64,000 bases of DNA from Vibrio penaeicida. Its GTDB lineage: Bacteria > Pseudomonadota > Gammaproteobacteria > Enterobacterales > Vibrionaceae. Shown one piece after another: positions 15,371 to 23,794 of the stretch. The notes under the pieces were generated by a model, which was not told where the DNA came from, made no database searches, and worked only from the letters and a program-made list of their open reading frames with translations. The DNA lies in NCBI RefSeq assembly GCF_002933855.1, contig NZ_BFAQ01000047.1, forward strand, positions 62,001 through 126,000, given 5' to 3'. The first letter of the stretch is position 1; each line of letters opens with the position of its first letter. The position numbers and the translations under genes were made by a program.

Positions 15371-16729
15371 TTAAATTGACTGTGGTAACTGGTTAGAAGC
15401 GGAAGCTGTTTCCACTGTTTCTCGTTTGCGAGCTTCTCTGATTAGGTGGCTCTCACGATATTCTTTGGCTTCTACGTCGAAGTACCAATCGCATTCAACA
15501 CCAAGTTCTTCCATTGCTGTTGCAACTTCTTGAGGAGTCACTCTGAAGAACTCTTTGCGATGATTTTCAATGTTCACCCGTGCCTTATTAAACTTGCGGT
15601 GAAGCTCTTTCTCTATTTTCGGCGCATTCTCTACAAAGGTTAAGGCATGCACATCAAATTTGAATGGTACACTGGCATCACCTAGCTCGTTGACTCGATC
15701 CATAGGCTCTAATCGGCGCGTCATTCCGATTTTCAAGACACCTTCCCCAAAGCTACCGATGTTAGAGATTACATATATATAACCAGCTTTCGTAATTTGA
15801 GCTTGAGAGGTTGCGCGTTCAAACTTACTTTCTAGCTTTTCGATCTCTTTTTGCATTTTGGCGATCTTTTCTTCCATACCTAGAGCATCGGTACCGTGAA
15901 GTTCTTTCGCGAGTTTTTGTGCTTTCACAAGATCTGATTTTTTATAGTAAATCTCGTCTTCCAGCTCGTCCGTATCACCTCCAGATTGCTTAGCCTGTTT
16001 AGCTTGCTCTCGCAGGAGTGCTTGTTGTTTCTTCTTTTCTTGTTTAATTTTCTCTTTGTGAAGCATCTCCTTATGCCAGATGGAGAGTTCTTCTACCTTT
16101 AAATTGAAGTATTCTTCTGAAATGGCGACGTTTGCTGTTTCACCGAGCTTCTCCAATTGTTGTTCTAATCTGTCTAGTTTATTTAAGGCGGTGTTGAAGC
16201 TCGAATGGCGCATTTTCTTTCGAATCATATCGAACTCAGCATTAAATGCTTTGAGAAGAAGGCGTCGGTATGAAGTGACCATCTGCGCTCCTTTTGCTTT
16301 ACTACCAAACCAATCCCAGTCTGAATAGGCACTTGTAGCTCGACCCGATTCAATGACCTGATACTGATGTTCAATGCAAGTGGCAATTTTATCTTTTAGT
16401 GACTGGCTGTCATCAAACTTGTAAGCGGGTGGAAAGAGGCCGACGTTAATGTATTTCATTTGCTCTTTGTTTTTAGTTGCTTCGTCTTTAAGCCTTGAGT
16501 AGATAGGCCTTCCATACTCAATTTTTGTTTCAACGTCGCTAATTTGATTATTCAAATCTTGAACCAATTCCTCGACGGACTTTTCAGTTAGAGCTTTCTG
16601 CTTTTTATCAATATCTTCCAGAAGACTTTTATGCTTTTTCTTTGTAGAGCGAGTGGATAACAAGAAGGTAAGCGTCAGCAATGCTAGTACGATCCATACT
16701 AACTGGTAGGATTCAGCAGTTTCAGGCAT
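15371..16729 (-). CDS. Membrane-anchored coiled-coil protein with T5orf172/GIY-YIG-like domain (first of pair)
   Basis: 452 residues from the ATG at 16729, chosen for AAAAGGAATATC in front of it; upstream in-frame codons lack a ribosome site. The layout equals that of the downstream paralogue: one TM helix near residues 10-28, a DUF4041-like helical region (KAFNAEFDMIRKKM), a long Lys/Glu/Gln coiled coil, then AGYIYVISN, LKIGMTRR, DRVNELGDASVP, LHRKFNKARVN and KEFFRV. The two C-terminal domains are clearly related, while the N-terminal halves have diverged, pointing to an old duplication. Overlapping inverted repeats sit in the promoter. A membrane-tethered DNA-binding or nicking role in defence is possible but unproved. 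Confidence 0.85.
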   Translation of the reverse strand: MPETAESYQLVWIVLALLTLTFLLSTRSTKKKHKSLLEDIDKKQKALTEKSVEELVQDLNNQISDVETKIEYGRPIYSRLKDEATKNKEQMKYINVGLFPPAYKFDDSQSLKDKIATCIEHQYQVIESGRATSAYSDWDWFGSKAKGAQMVTSYRRLLLKAFNAEFDMIRKKMRHSSFNTALNKLDRLEQQLEKLGETANVAISEEYFNLKVEELSIWHKEMLHKEKIKQEKKKQQALLREQAKQAKQSGGDTDELEDEIYYKKSDLVKAQKLAKELHGTDALGMEEKIAKMQKEIEKLESKFERATSQAQITKAGYIYVISNIGSFGEGVLKIGMTRRLEPMDRVNELGDASVPFKFDVHALTFVENAPKIEKELHRKFNKARVNIENHRKEFFRVTPQEVATAMEELGVECDWYFDVEAKEYRESHLIREARKRETVETASASNQLPQSI

Positions 16730-16762
16730 TGATATTCCTTTTGTAAATGTTAAAGCGTGCAG

Positions 16763-16799
16763 ATGCAATGATACCCATTGCATGATTATGGTTAATCAT
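16763..16799. promoter_or_regulatory. Two overlapping inverted repeats upstream of the T5orf172 pair
   Basis: ATGCAATG-ATACC-CATTGCAT (16763-16783) overlaps ATGATTA-TGGT-TAATCAT (16782-16799) by two bases. Both are perfect and lie 34-70 bp before the start codon at 16729, where they would cover the promoter. They look like operator sites or alternative leader hairpins. Confidence 0.5.
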
Positions 16800-16916
16800 A
16801 CTTTATATTATGAGAAGGATCTAAGGAACCTGTATGTGGCTCATTGTACAGGTTTAGGTCGGAAGGGAATTGTGCTTACGTTTGCATTTGGAAGCCTAGC
16901 AAAGCGTAAAAGTTGT

Positions 16917-17417
16917 TTATTCTCTAGGAAGTTGCACTAGCTTGGCTTTGATCATTCTTTCATCTGAGTTCAACCAGTCCCCAAGGAACACCTCAAACAA
17001 AGGGTCATCAATCAAGTCACAGGGTTTGGCGGTTACGTATTTATGACTTCCCGCTTCTGCTGAGACCAATCTCTCGTAGCCCTCTAAGTCGCCGTTATCT
17101 AGGTACTTGGAAACTAATGCTGGTGGAGCAACTGCTCGCTCCACCAATACCGATTTCTCGGAGACCATCCAAAGTAGAATATCAGTGTCGTCTCGGCCTT
17201 CTCGCATGAGACTAAGATTGTTTCTGAGGTTATCTATAAGGTTAAAATGCTCATCGAACTGAAAGGACGGGTAGTACCTCCAGCCGTTCACATTGATACA
17301 AAGGGCGTCGTGCTGCTCTTTGGGTAACTCCTCATGAGAAATTAGTTCTAGGTCGTTGAGAAGCGAGACAATAGCTCGTGATCGCTTAGTTGCGGGCCAT
17401 GAAATGGGTGTATCCAT
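16917..17417 (-). CDS. Protein resembling MbcA/ParS/Xre antitoxin C-terminal region
   Basis: 166 residues from the ATG at 17417. The frame stays open upstream to 17648, but that extension starts inside the terminator repeat and looks non-coding. The middle of the protein (YYPSFQFDEHFNLIDNLRNN, then TDILLWMVSEKS, PPALVSKYLDNGDLEGYERL) follows the pattern of the DUF2384-type toxin-binding domain of MbcA/ParS/Xre antitoxins. There is no partner RES toxin next to it and no clear HTH, so it may be an orphan or act on a toxin elsewhere. It is the first island gene after gcvP. The assignment is tentative. Confidence 0.6.
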   Translation of the reverse strand: MDTPISWPATKRSRAIVSLLNDLELISHEELPKEQHDALCINVNGWRYYPSFQFDEHFNLIDNLRNNLSLMREGRDDTDILLWMVSEKSVLVERAVAPPALVSKYLDNGDLEGYERLVSAEAGSHKYVTAKPCDLIDDPLFEVFLGDWLNSDERMIKAKLVQLPRE

Positions 17418-17636
17418 CAAACATTTAAGCTTCTTCAAGAAAAGTTGATAGATGTAGATGATGTATCTGTGGAGGATATTAGTCTTGCAATCTAAACAGC
17501 TTAGCCCTAAATCGAGTCTTTCAGCCCGGTAGGTAGATACTTCACTAAGGCAGCTAAGTTGTAGGAAAGGCAGAGCAAAAATTTGGTTTAGAGACGACCT
17601 GAGTATGCGCTTTTTAACTAAATACCCGCTAAAAGT

Positions 17637-17678
17637 AAGGCGAACCATCCGGTTCGCCTTTAAAGTTCTTACTGAAGC
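17637..17678. repeat. 42-bp direct repeat, gcvP-proximal copy; terminator with disrupted T-run
   Basis: Identical to 9264-9305. It begins six bases after the gcvP stop. Read in the gcvP direction the hairpin is intact, but the sequence after it is ACTTTTAGCGGG instead of the T-run found after the far copy. The hairpin is thus separated from its natural T-tract, and some gcvP transcription may leak into the island. Confidence 0.9.
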
Positions 17679-17684
17679 TAAAAA

Positions 17685-20549
17685 CTAGTCTTCGTAATTC
17701 TCAATGCTTGGGCAAGAGCAAATTAGGTTACGGTCGCCGTAAACGTTGTCTACGCGGTTAACCGTTGGCCAGTATTTCGATGCTTTTGCTTGCGCAGATG
17801 GGAAGCACGCCAGCTCACGTGAGTAAGGGCGGTTCCACTCGTCTTCAGACAAGTCAGCTTGAGTGTGAGGGGCATTAACCAATGGGTTGTTGTCCAGTGG
17901 CCATTCGCCGTCTTTCACTTTTGCCATTTCTTCACGGATGGCGATCATCGCGTTACAGAAACGGTCTAGCTCAGCCAAATCTTCAGATTCAGTTGGTTCA
18001 ACCATCAGCGTACCCGCAACTGGGAACGACATGGTTGGCGCGTGGAAGCCGTAATCCATCAAACGTTTTGCGATGTCTTCTTCACTGATGCCGGTTTCTT
18101 CTTTCAGCGGACGAATATCAATAATACATTCGTGCGCTACGCGGCCGTTGGTGCCACGGTAAAGAACAGGGTAGTGAGAACGCAGGCGTTCCATGATGTA
18201 GTTTGCGTTTAGAATCGCCAGTTTCGTTGCTTCCGTTAAACCTTGTGTGCCCATCATCGCGATGTAAGCCCAAGAAATTGGAAGAATCGAAGCACTGCCT
18301 AAATCGGCTGCGGCTACTGCGTAATCTTCGCCTTGTACACCGTTTTCGATGTGACCCGGCAAGAAAGGCGCTAGGTGCGATTTCACACCGATAGGACCCA
18401 TACCCGGACCGCCACCACCGTGTGGAATACAGAACGTTTTGTGTAGGTTCAAGTGAGAAACGTCTGAACCAATAAAGCCAGGAGAGGTTAAGCCTACCTG
18501 CGCATTCATGTTTGCGCCATCTAGGTAAACTTGGCCGCCAGCCTCGTGAACCATTTCGCACACTTCTTTCACTTGCTCTTCGTATACGCCGTGCGTAGAA
18601 GGGTAGGTGATCATAATGCTTGAAAGGTTGTCTCTGTGTTTCTCGATCTTAGCAGCTAGGTCGTCCATTGCGATGTTGCCATCGTCATCACACTTAACGA
18701 TCACGACTTTCATCGACATCATTGAAGCAGTGGCTGGGTTAGTACCGTGTGCTGAGCTTGGGATCAAACAGATGTTACGGTGACCTTCACCACGGCTTGC
18801 GTGGTAGCGCTGAATCGCGATAAGACCCGCGTATTCACCTGATGCACCCGAGTTCGGTTGCAGAGAGAAGTCATCGTAGCCAGTGATTTCACATAGCTTC
18901 TGTTTTAGGTCTTGAGCAAGTGCTGTGTAACCAGCCGCTTGGTCTAGTGGTGCGAATGGGTGAATCGCGCCAAATTCTGGCCAAGTAACAGGGATCATTT
19001 CTGCGGCTGCGTTCAATTTCATTGTGCAGCTGCCTAGTGGGATCATACCGTGAGTCAGCGAGAAATCTTTGTTCTCAAGCTGCTTCAGGTAACGCATCAT
19101 TTGCGTTTCGCTGTGGTGCGTATTGAATACAGGGTGAGTCAGGTACTCAGATTCGCGACGGCACGCTTCTGGAATTGCAGCAAATTCATTGCCTTCAATT
19201 TCAGCAGACAGCGTTTCCACGTTTTGCTCTGCACCGAATACGCCAAATAGCGCTTCTAGGTCTTGAGTTGTGGTGGTTTCATCAAGGCTGATACCGATTT
19301 GGCCATCAAGTTGACGCAGGTTAATGTCGGCTTGCTGTGCTTTTTCAAGCAATGCTGCCGTTTTGTCGCCTGTGTTTAGCGTGATGGTATCGAAGAAGCT
19401 GTTATGAGCTAGCTCGTAACCTGCTTTCGTTAAACCCGCCGCCAAAATAGCCGTTAGGTGATGCGTTCGGCGAGCGATGGTGCGTAAGCCTTCTGCACCG
19501 TGATACACAGCAAAGAAAGACGCCATGTTCGCAAGCAGTGCTTGAGCGGTACAGATGTTCGATGTCGCTTTCTCGCGGCGGATGTGCTGCTCACGAGTTT
19601 GCATCGCCATACGAAGCGCTTGGTTGCCTTTTGTATCGATGGAAACACCGATAACACGGCCAGGCATGGTACGTTTGTGCTTGTCACGAGTGGCCATAAA
19701 TGCCGCGTGAGGACCGCCGTATCCCATTGGAACACCAAAGCGTTGTGCACTACCGATAGCCACATCAGCGCCCATTTCTCCAGCTGGTTTCAATAGGGCA
19801 CAAGCGAGTAGATCCGTTGCAACCGTAACAAGCGTTTTGTTTGCTTGTGCTTTAGCGATGATATCGCTTAGGTCACGAACTTCACCCGTTGTACCCGGAT
19901 ATTGAATCAGAGCACCAAATACATCGTGCTCTGGCAGAGATTCTGCTGTGCCAGTGATCACTTCAAAACCAATAAACTCGGCGCGAGTTTTCACTACCGC
20001 AAGAGTTTGAGGGTGCACGTCGTCCGCGACGAAGAACACGTTGCTTTTGCTTTTACCTGCACGCTTACACAAGGTCATGGCTTCAGCGGCTGCTGTTGCT
20101 TCGTCCAGTAGGGATGCGTTGGCAATTTCCAAACCCGTCAAATCCATCACCATTTGCTGGTAATTCAGCAATGCTTCAAGACGACCCTGAGAAATCTCAG
20201 GTTGGTATGGTGTATAAGCTGTGTACCAACCAGGGTTTTCCAGCACGTTACGTAAAATCACGTTTGGCGTGAAGGTGTTGTAATAACCTTGGCCAATGAA
20301 AGTACGCTTGATTTGGTTTTGGTTAGCAAATTTTTTCATCGCCAGAAGCATGTCTGCTTCGCTCAAAGGAGCTTCATCACTCATTGGTGACTCTAGGCGA
20401 ATTTGTGCAGGTACGGTTTCTTGAATCAGAGCATCCAAGCTAGATGCGTTAACCGCACCTAGCATGTGTTTTTGTTCTGATTTATTTGGGCCGTTGTGGC
20501 GCGCAATAAACTCGTTGTCCGTGCTTAGGTTGTGAAGTAACTCTGTCAT
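17685..20549 (-). CDS. gcvP: Glycine dehydrogenase (decarboxylating), glycine cleavage P-protein
   Basis: 954 residues, full length. The P-protein decarboxylates glycine with pyridoxal phosphate and passes the aminomethyl group to lipoyl-GcvH. The N-terminal half starts with [19 protein letters not shown], and the PLP lysine is in [19 protein letters not shown], with [10 protein letters not shown] before it. It is followed after 30 bp upstream by gcvH and then glyA in one minus-strand operon, which couples glycine cleavage to serine hydroxymethyltransferase. Downstream, its terminator is the insertion site of the accessory island. Confidence 0.98.
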   Translation of the reverse strand: MTELLHNLSTDNEFIARHNGPNKSEQKHMLGAVNASSLDALIQETVPAQIRLESPMSDEAPLSEADMLLAMKKFANQNQIKRTFIGQGYYNTFTPNVILRNVLENPGWYTAYTPYQPEISQGRLEALLNYQQMVMDLTGLEIANASLLDEATAAAEAMTLCKRAGKSKSNVFFVADDVHPQTLAVVKTRAEFIGFEVITGTAESLPEHDVFGALIQYPGTTGEVRDLSDIIAKAQANKTLVTVATDLLACALLKPAGEMGADVAIGSAQRFGVPMGYGGPHAAFMATRDKHKRTMPGRVIGVSIDTKGNQALRMAMQTREQHIRREKATSNICTAQALLANMASFFAVYHGAEGLRTIARRTHHLTAILAAGLTKAGYELAHNSFFDTITLNTGDKTAALLEKAQQADINLRQLDGQIGISLDETTTTQDLEALFGVFGAEQNVETLSAEIEGNEFAAIPEACRRESEYLTHPVFNTHHSETQMMRYLKQLENKDFSLTHGMIPLGSCTMKLNAAAEMIPVTWPEFGAIHPFAPLDQAAGYTALAQDLKQKLCEITGYDDFSLQPNSGASGEYAGLIAIQRYHASRGEGHRNICLIPSSAHGTNPATASMMSMKVVIVKCDDDGNIAMDDLAAKIEKHRDNLSSIMITYPSTHGVYEEQVKEVCEMVHEAGGQVYLDGANMNAQVGLTSPGFIGSDVSHLNLHKTFCIPHGGGGPGMGPIGVKSHLAPFLPGHIENGVQGEDYAVAAADLGSASILPISWAYIAMMGTQGLTEATKLAILNANYIMERLRSHYPVLYRGTNGRVAHECIIDIRPLKEETGISEEDIAKRLMDYGFHAPTMSFPVAGTLMVEPTESEDLAELDRFCNAMIAIREEMAKVKDGEWPLDNNPLVNAPHTQADLSEDEWNRPYSRELACFPSAQAKASKYWPTVNRVDNVYGDRNLICSCPSIENYED

Positions 20550-20579
20550 AATCTCTATCTACCGCGACTCGTCGATTAT

Positions 20580-20960
20580 TTATTCGTCTTCAAGACCGTT
20601 ATGGTACTCTTCCGAATCTTTCAGGTTGTCCAGTTCTGAAGCATCTTCTAGCTTCACTTTAACGATCCAACCACCTTCGTACGATTCTTCGTTAATCAGT
20701 TCTGGGCTGTCTTCTAGCTCTTCATTGATTTCAACAATTTCACCAGTAATAGGCGCGTAAATGTCTGACGCTGCTTTTACTGATTCAACTAATGAGAAGC
20801 TTTCGCCCGCTTCAATGCTGTCGCCCGCGTCTGGCAGGTCTACGAATACGACATCGCCAAGCATCTGCTGAGCGTGCTCTGAGATACCGATAGTAACGGT
20901 GCCGTCACCATTGTCTTTAACCCATTCGTGGCTATCAGCAAACTTCAGTGTATTGTCCAT
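20580..20960 (-). CDS. gcvH: Glycine cleavage system H protein (lipoyl carrier)
   Basis: 126 residues, the normal length. The lipoylated lysine is in ESVKAASDIYAPITGE. SHEWVKDNGDGTVTIGISEHA at the start is the family's conserved opening (split here by no gap; only part is quoted). It shuttles the aminomethyl and dihydrolipoyl groups between the P, T and L proteins. Located 30 bp upstream of gcvP and 39 bp downstream of glyA, it is clearly in the same operon. The start has GGAGACAAATC in front. Confidence 0.97.
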   Translation of the reverse strand: MDNTLKFADSHEWVKDNGDGTVTIGISEHAQQMLGDVVFVDLPDAGDSIEAGESFSLVESVKAASDIYAPITGEIVEINEELEDSPELINEESYEGGWIVKVKLEDASELDNLKDSEEYHNGLEDE

Positions 20961-20999
20961 TGATTTGTCTCCAAAAATTCCCAGGTGATGTTTAGTTTT

Positions 21000-22298
21000 T
21001 TATAGGTAAAGTGGGAAGCGACTGCAGAGGTCTTTCACTTGCTTTTTAACGCGTTGCTCGACTTCTGCGTTGCCTTCTGGGCTTTCTACTAAGCCATCCA
21101 GCACATCGCCAATCCACTCTCCAATCAGTTTAAATTCTTCATTTCCGAAACCGCGGCTTGTTCCGGCAGGCGTACCTAAGCGAATGCCTGATGTAATCAT
21201 AGGCTTCTCTGAATCAAATGGTATGCCGTTTTTGTTACATGTGATGCCGGCACGTTCCAGCGCTTCTTCTGTTTGGTTTCCTTTCAATCCTTTCGGGCGA
21301 AGGTCAACCAACATCAGGTGCGTGTCGGTACCGTTGGTCACGATGTCACAGCCACGATTTTGCAATACTTCGGCTAAAACTTTTGCGTTACTTACCACAG
21401 TATCAATGTAAGTCTTGAATTCTGGACCCAATGCTTCGCCGAACGCGACGGCTTTGGCGGCGATCACATGCATTAAAGGACCGCCTTGTAATCCAGGAAA
21501 TACTGCGGAGTTAATTTTTTTGATGATGTCTTCGTGATTGGTAAGAATCATGCCACCACGTGGTCCACGAAGTGTTTTGTGCGTTGTTGTCGTTACAACG
21601 TGTGCGTGAGGTAGCGGGCTAGGATGAGCGCCTGTTGCGATAAGGCCGGCAATGTGCGCCATATCGACCATCAGGATAGCGCCAACTTCGTCTGCAATCT
21701 CGCGAAATTTAGCGAAATCGATAACACGTGGGATAGCACTGCCACCCGCGATGATCATTTTAGGTTGGTGCTCTTTTGCTAGAGCGCGAACATCATCGTA
21801 GTTAATTTCTAGGGTTTCTTTGTCTACGCCATATTGAACTGCGTTAAACCATTTACCTGAAAGCGCAGGGCGAGCACCATGTGTTAGGTGACCACCGGCA
21901 TCAAGAGACATCCCCATAATGGTGTCTCCAGGCTGAAGTAATGCCAGCTTAACCGCGCCATTTGCTTGCGCACCAGAGTGAGGTTGAACATTCACGTATT
22001 CACAGTCGAATAATTTCTTTGCACGTTCAATGGCAATGGCTTCAACGGTGTCTACGTGTTCACAACCACCGTAGTAACGGCGACCTGGGTAACCTTCTGC
22101 GTATTTGTTTGTTAGGCATGTGCCTTGGGCTTGCATTACCGCTTTCGATACGATGTTTTCAGAAGCGATAAGCTCAATTTGTTCGTTCTGACGTGCGCTT
22201 TCTGCTTGGATTCCAGCGAAAACGGCGTCGTCTGTGGCAGCGAGGTTAGTAGAGAAGAAGTTCTCAAGGCTGTGATTTTGGTAAGATTTGTTGTTCAT
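21000..22298 (-). CDS. glyA: Serine hydroxymethyltransferase
   Basis: 432 residues. PLP-dependent enzyme converting serine and tetrahydrofolate to glycine and methylene-tetrahydrofolate. Visible motifs are [11 protein letters not shown] near the N-terminus, [16 protein letters not shown], and the PLP-lysine motif [18 protein letters not shown]. It is the first gene of the glyA-gcvH-gcvP operon; its linkage to glycine cleavage suggests a catabolic or one-carbon role, likely a second glyA copy alongside a housekeeping one elsewhere (inference from what is usual in Vibrio). The leader upstream carries the CAAACGTTTG motif. Confidence 0.97.
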   Translation of the reverse strand: MNNKSYQNHSLENFFSTNLAATDDAVFAGIQAESARQNEQIELIASENIVSKAVMQAQGTCLTNKYAEGYPGRRYYGGCEHVDTVEAIAIERAKKLFDCEYVNVQPHSGAQANGAVKLALLQPGDTIMGMSLDAGGHLTHGARPALSGKWFNAVQYGVDKETLEINYDDVRALAKEHQPKMIIAGGSAIPRVIDFAKFREIADEVGAILMVDMAHIAGLIATGAHPSPLPHAHVVTTTTHKTLRGPRGGMILTNHEDIIKKINSAVFPGLQGGPLMHVIAAKAVAFGEALGPEFKTYIDTVVSNAKVLAEVLQNRGCDIVTNGTDTHLMLVDLRPKGLKGNQTEEALERAGITCNKNGIPFDSEKPMITSGIRLGTPAGTSRGFGNEEFKLIGEWIGDVLDGLVESPEGNAEVEQRVKKQVKDLCSRFPLYL

Positions 22299-22791
22299 GG
22301 CAGATAACCTTCCATTTGTCTGGCTAGTATGGCTCTAAATTGGCCGTGTTCTTTAATTAAGCCAGGCTTCCTTTGTTTCTCTGAAATGACTTACGTTTTG
22401 AAGCCATTCCAGCGCGAGTCTGTGAACTTCTCATTTCTGCCGTTTACTACGTAAAGGGTTTAGCAAATTCAATCTAAAACGATGTTTTAGCCAAACGTTT
22501 GCTTTTTCGGTGCGGATTGTAGGGTAAGTTGCACTCGAATGGCAGTGTTTTTTGTATGTAAATGACCTATTACGTAATACGTTAGAAATGTGCGAGAAAG
22601 TTCCCCATCTAACAAGGTCGTAACATAACGTTAGTTGAGTAGACAATCAATCAAAAATTTCCTATTGGAAACATGTTTTCCTATTTTGCTACATGGCGCA
22701 CTGTTTAATTTCATCCGACTACTTTCATGTTCACGCGTCTCTGTGCACAATAAAAGAACAGCATTAGGAAGTACGAAAATAAGAGGGATGC
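22299..22791. promoter_or_regulatory. Divergent regulatory region glyA operon / XRE-cupin gene
   Basis: 493 bp. Two inverted-repeat motifs stand out: CAAACGTTTGCTTT at 22492-22505, which recurs exactly upstream of gcvT, and a 12-bp perfect palindrome TATTACGTAATA at 22568-22579. The long leader of the glyA operon has no glycine-riboswitch core that I can recognise. These motifs are candidate sites for the divergently encoded regulator. Confidence 0.5.
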
Positions 22792-23415
22792 ATGTCTGAA
22801 GACATCTACGATGAGTACCCATCAGTAACGCTTGCAAAAGAGCCTCAAGACGAGAATATCGAACCGTTAAAGCTTGGGAAGCGCTTAAAAGAAATCCGAA
22901 TGAAGCTTGGCTTAACTTTGGAAGATGCAAGCAAGCGTACTGGGCTTGCTCGATCCACGCTTTCTAAGATAGAAAATGAACAAATTTCGCCTACGTTCCA
23001 AGCCATGCAAAAATTGGCGAACGGTTTGCGAATAGATATGCCTCAACTCTTTGAACCACCAAGAAAAAAGGTGGCAACGGGTAGGAGAGATCTTACGCGC
23101 TCTGGAGAAGGTAAACCCCACCCAACCCCCACCTATGAACACGAGCTACTGGCCACTCAACTTTCTAATAAAAAAATGATGCCGTTTAAAAGCCGTATAC
23201 GGGCAAGGAATTTTGAAGATTACAACGATTGGGTTCGCCACGACGGAGAGGAGTTTCTTCTGATCTTGGAAGGGGATGTTTTGTTCTTTTCAGAATTTTA
23301 TGAGCCCGTTCCGATGACCGTTGGCGATAGCGTTTATTATGACGCCAATATGGGGCATATGTTGGTCTCGACCAGTGATGAAGATGCCCAAATTTTGTGG
23401 GTGACGGCTAAATAA
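22792..23415 (+). CDS. XRE-family regulator with C-terminal cupin, likely regulator of glycine cleavage
   Basis: 207 residues. An XRE helix-turn-helix occupies about residues 28-82 (LGKRLKEIRMKLGLTLEDAS, then RSTLSKIENEQISPTFQAMQ). A cupin fold fills the last 80 residues (HDGEEFLLILEGDVLFFSEF, GDSVYYDANMGHM), the usual ligand-sensing part of HTH-cupin repressors. It sits between the divergent glyA-gcvHP and gcvT units, and this position implies control of both. The ligand is perhaps glycine, serine or a one-carbon compound; that is inference. Start has AGAGGG upstream. Confidence 0.9.
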   Translation: MSEDIYDEYPSVTLAKEPQDENIEPLKLGKRLKEIRMKLGLTLEDASKRTGLARSTLSKIENEQISPTFQAMQKLANGLRIDMPQLFEPPRKKVATGRRDLTRSGEGKPHPTPTYEHELLATQLSNKKMMPFKSRIRARNFEDYNDWVRHDGEEFLLILEGDVLFFSEFYEPVPMTVGDSVYYDANMGHMLVSTSDEDAQILWVTAK

Positions 23416-23447
23416 CGTTAAATTCCTTAAGTTTCTTATAGTGAAGG

Positions 23448-23461
23448 CAAACGTTTGCTTT
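23448..23461. promoter_or_regulatory. CAAACGTTTGCTTT motif upstream of gcvT
   Basis: The same 14 bases as at 22492-22505 in the glyA leader. Here the core extends to a perfect 12-bp palindrome GCAAACGTTTGC (23447-23458). Two copies, one per glycine-cleavage transcription unit, suggest a shared operator. A separate inverted repeat TTGTGA-AATA-TCACAA lies at 23541-23556, close to but not matching CRP spacing. Confidence 0.5.
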
Positions 23462-23663
23462 ACTTTCATAACTGCTTCATTTAATAAGATATTTCACAGT
23501 AAACACTCAAAAAAACACCCCAATGTATGATGTAACAAAGTTGTGAAATATCACAATTTTACTGATCTTATACGTCCGATCGGTTTAAAAGAGAGTCAAC
23601 TTTATCTACTATTGGAAACAAATCTTAACTTTGTAGAAACATCCATGTGTATTTGCAAAGGGA

Positions 23664-23710
23664 AAAGACAGTATTTGATGATAAAACACCATCGACTGTC
23701 TTTGTTTTTT
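23664..23710 (+). terminator. Intrinsic terminator in the gcvT leader (possible attenuator)
   Basis: Perfect 9-bp arms AAAGACAGT (23664-23672) and ACTGTCTTT (23695-23703), with an inner GATG/CATC stem, followed by GTTTTTTAT. It is about 250 bp after the XRE-cupin stop and 85 bp before the gcvT start, so it may end the regulator transcript or attenuate gcvT. A smaller stem (AAAAGG / CCTTTT) follows at about 23713-23737. Confidence 0.65.
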
Positions 23711-23794
23711 ATAAAAGGGAAACGAACCGTTACCTTTTAAGCCAGTTTTAAACGTCGACGAAGTCAGCCAGGGCTTGGCGATATGGAGAATACA

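Larger units (their letters stand above)
9264..17678. mobile_element. 8.4-kb accessory island inserted in the gcvP terminator
   Basis: Bounded by the two perfect 42-bp direct repeats. All seven genes inside are on the minus strand, the same direction as gcvP, and look more A+T-rich than the gcv genes. The content is a CD-NTase/SLATT/RT/multi-TM unit, a T5orf172-type pair and a single antitoxin-like gene. There is no integrase, transposase or phage gene between the repeats, so the insertion mechanism is not visible. Capture by homologous recombination between terminators, or mobilisation in trans, are both possible. Confidence 0.75.

Noticed and set aside
17418-17648. N-terminal extension of the 166-aa gene
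   Set aside because: It starts inside the terminator repeat, lacks a ribosome site and reads as translated non-coding DNA.
9264-17678. Integrase, transposase or prophage genes
   Set aside because: All seven genes in the interval were assigned to other folds or remain unknown without recombinase motifs.
18118-18561. 147-codon frame inside gcvP on the same strand, other frame
   Set aside because: It is a shadow of the strongly biased gcvP codons and contains R/S-rich nonsense sequence.
23541-23556. CRP site in the gcvT leader
   Set aside because: TTGTGA-AATA-TCACAA has a 4-bp spacer between TGTGA and TCACA, instead of the six needed for CRP.
22299-23794. Glycine riboswitch
   Set aside because: Neither the glyA nor the gcvT leader shows the conserved aptamer core or tandem layout. 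Only inverted repeats and a terminator hairpin were found.
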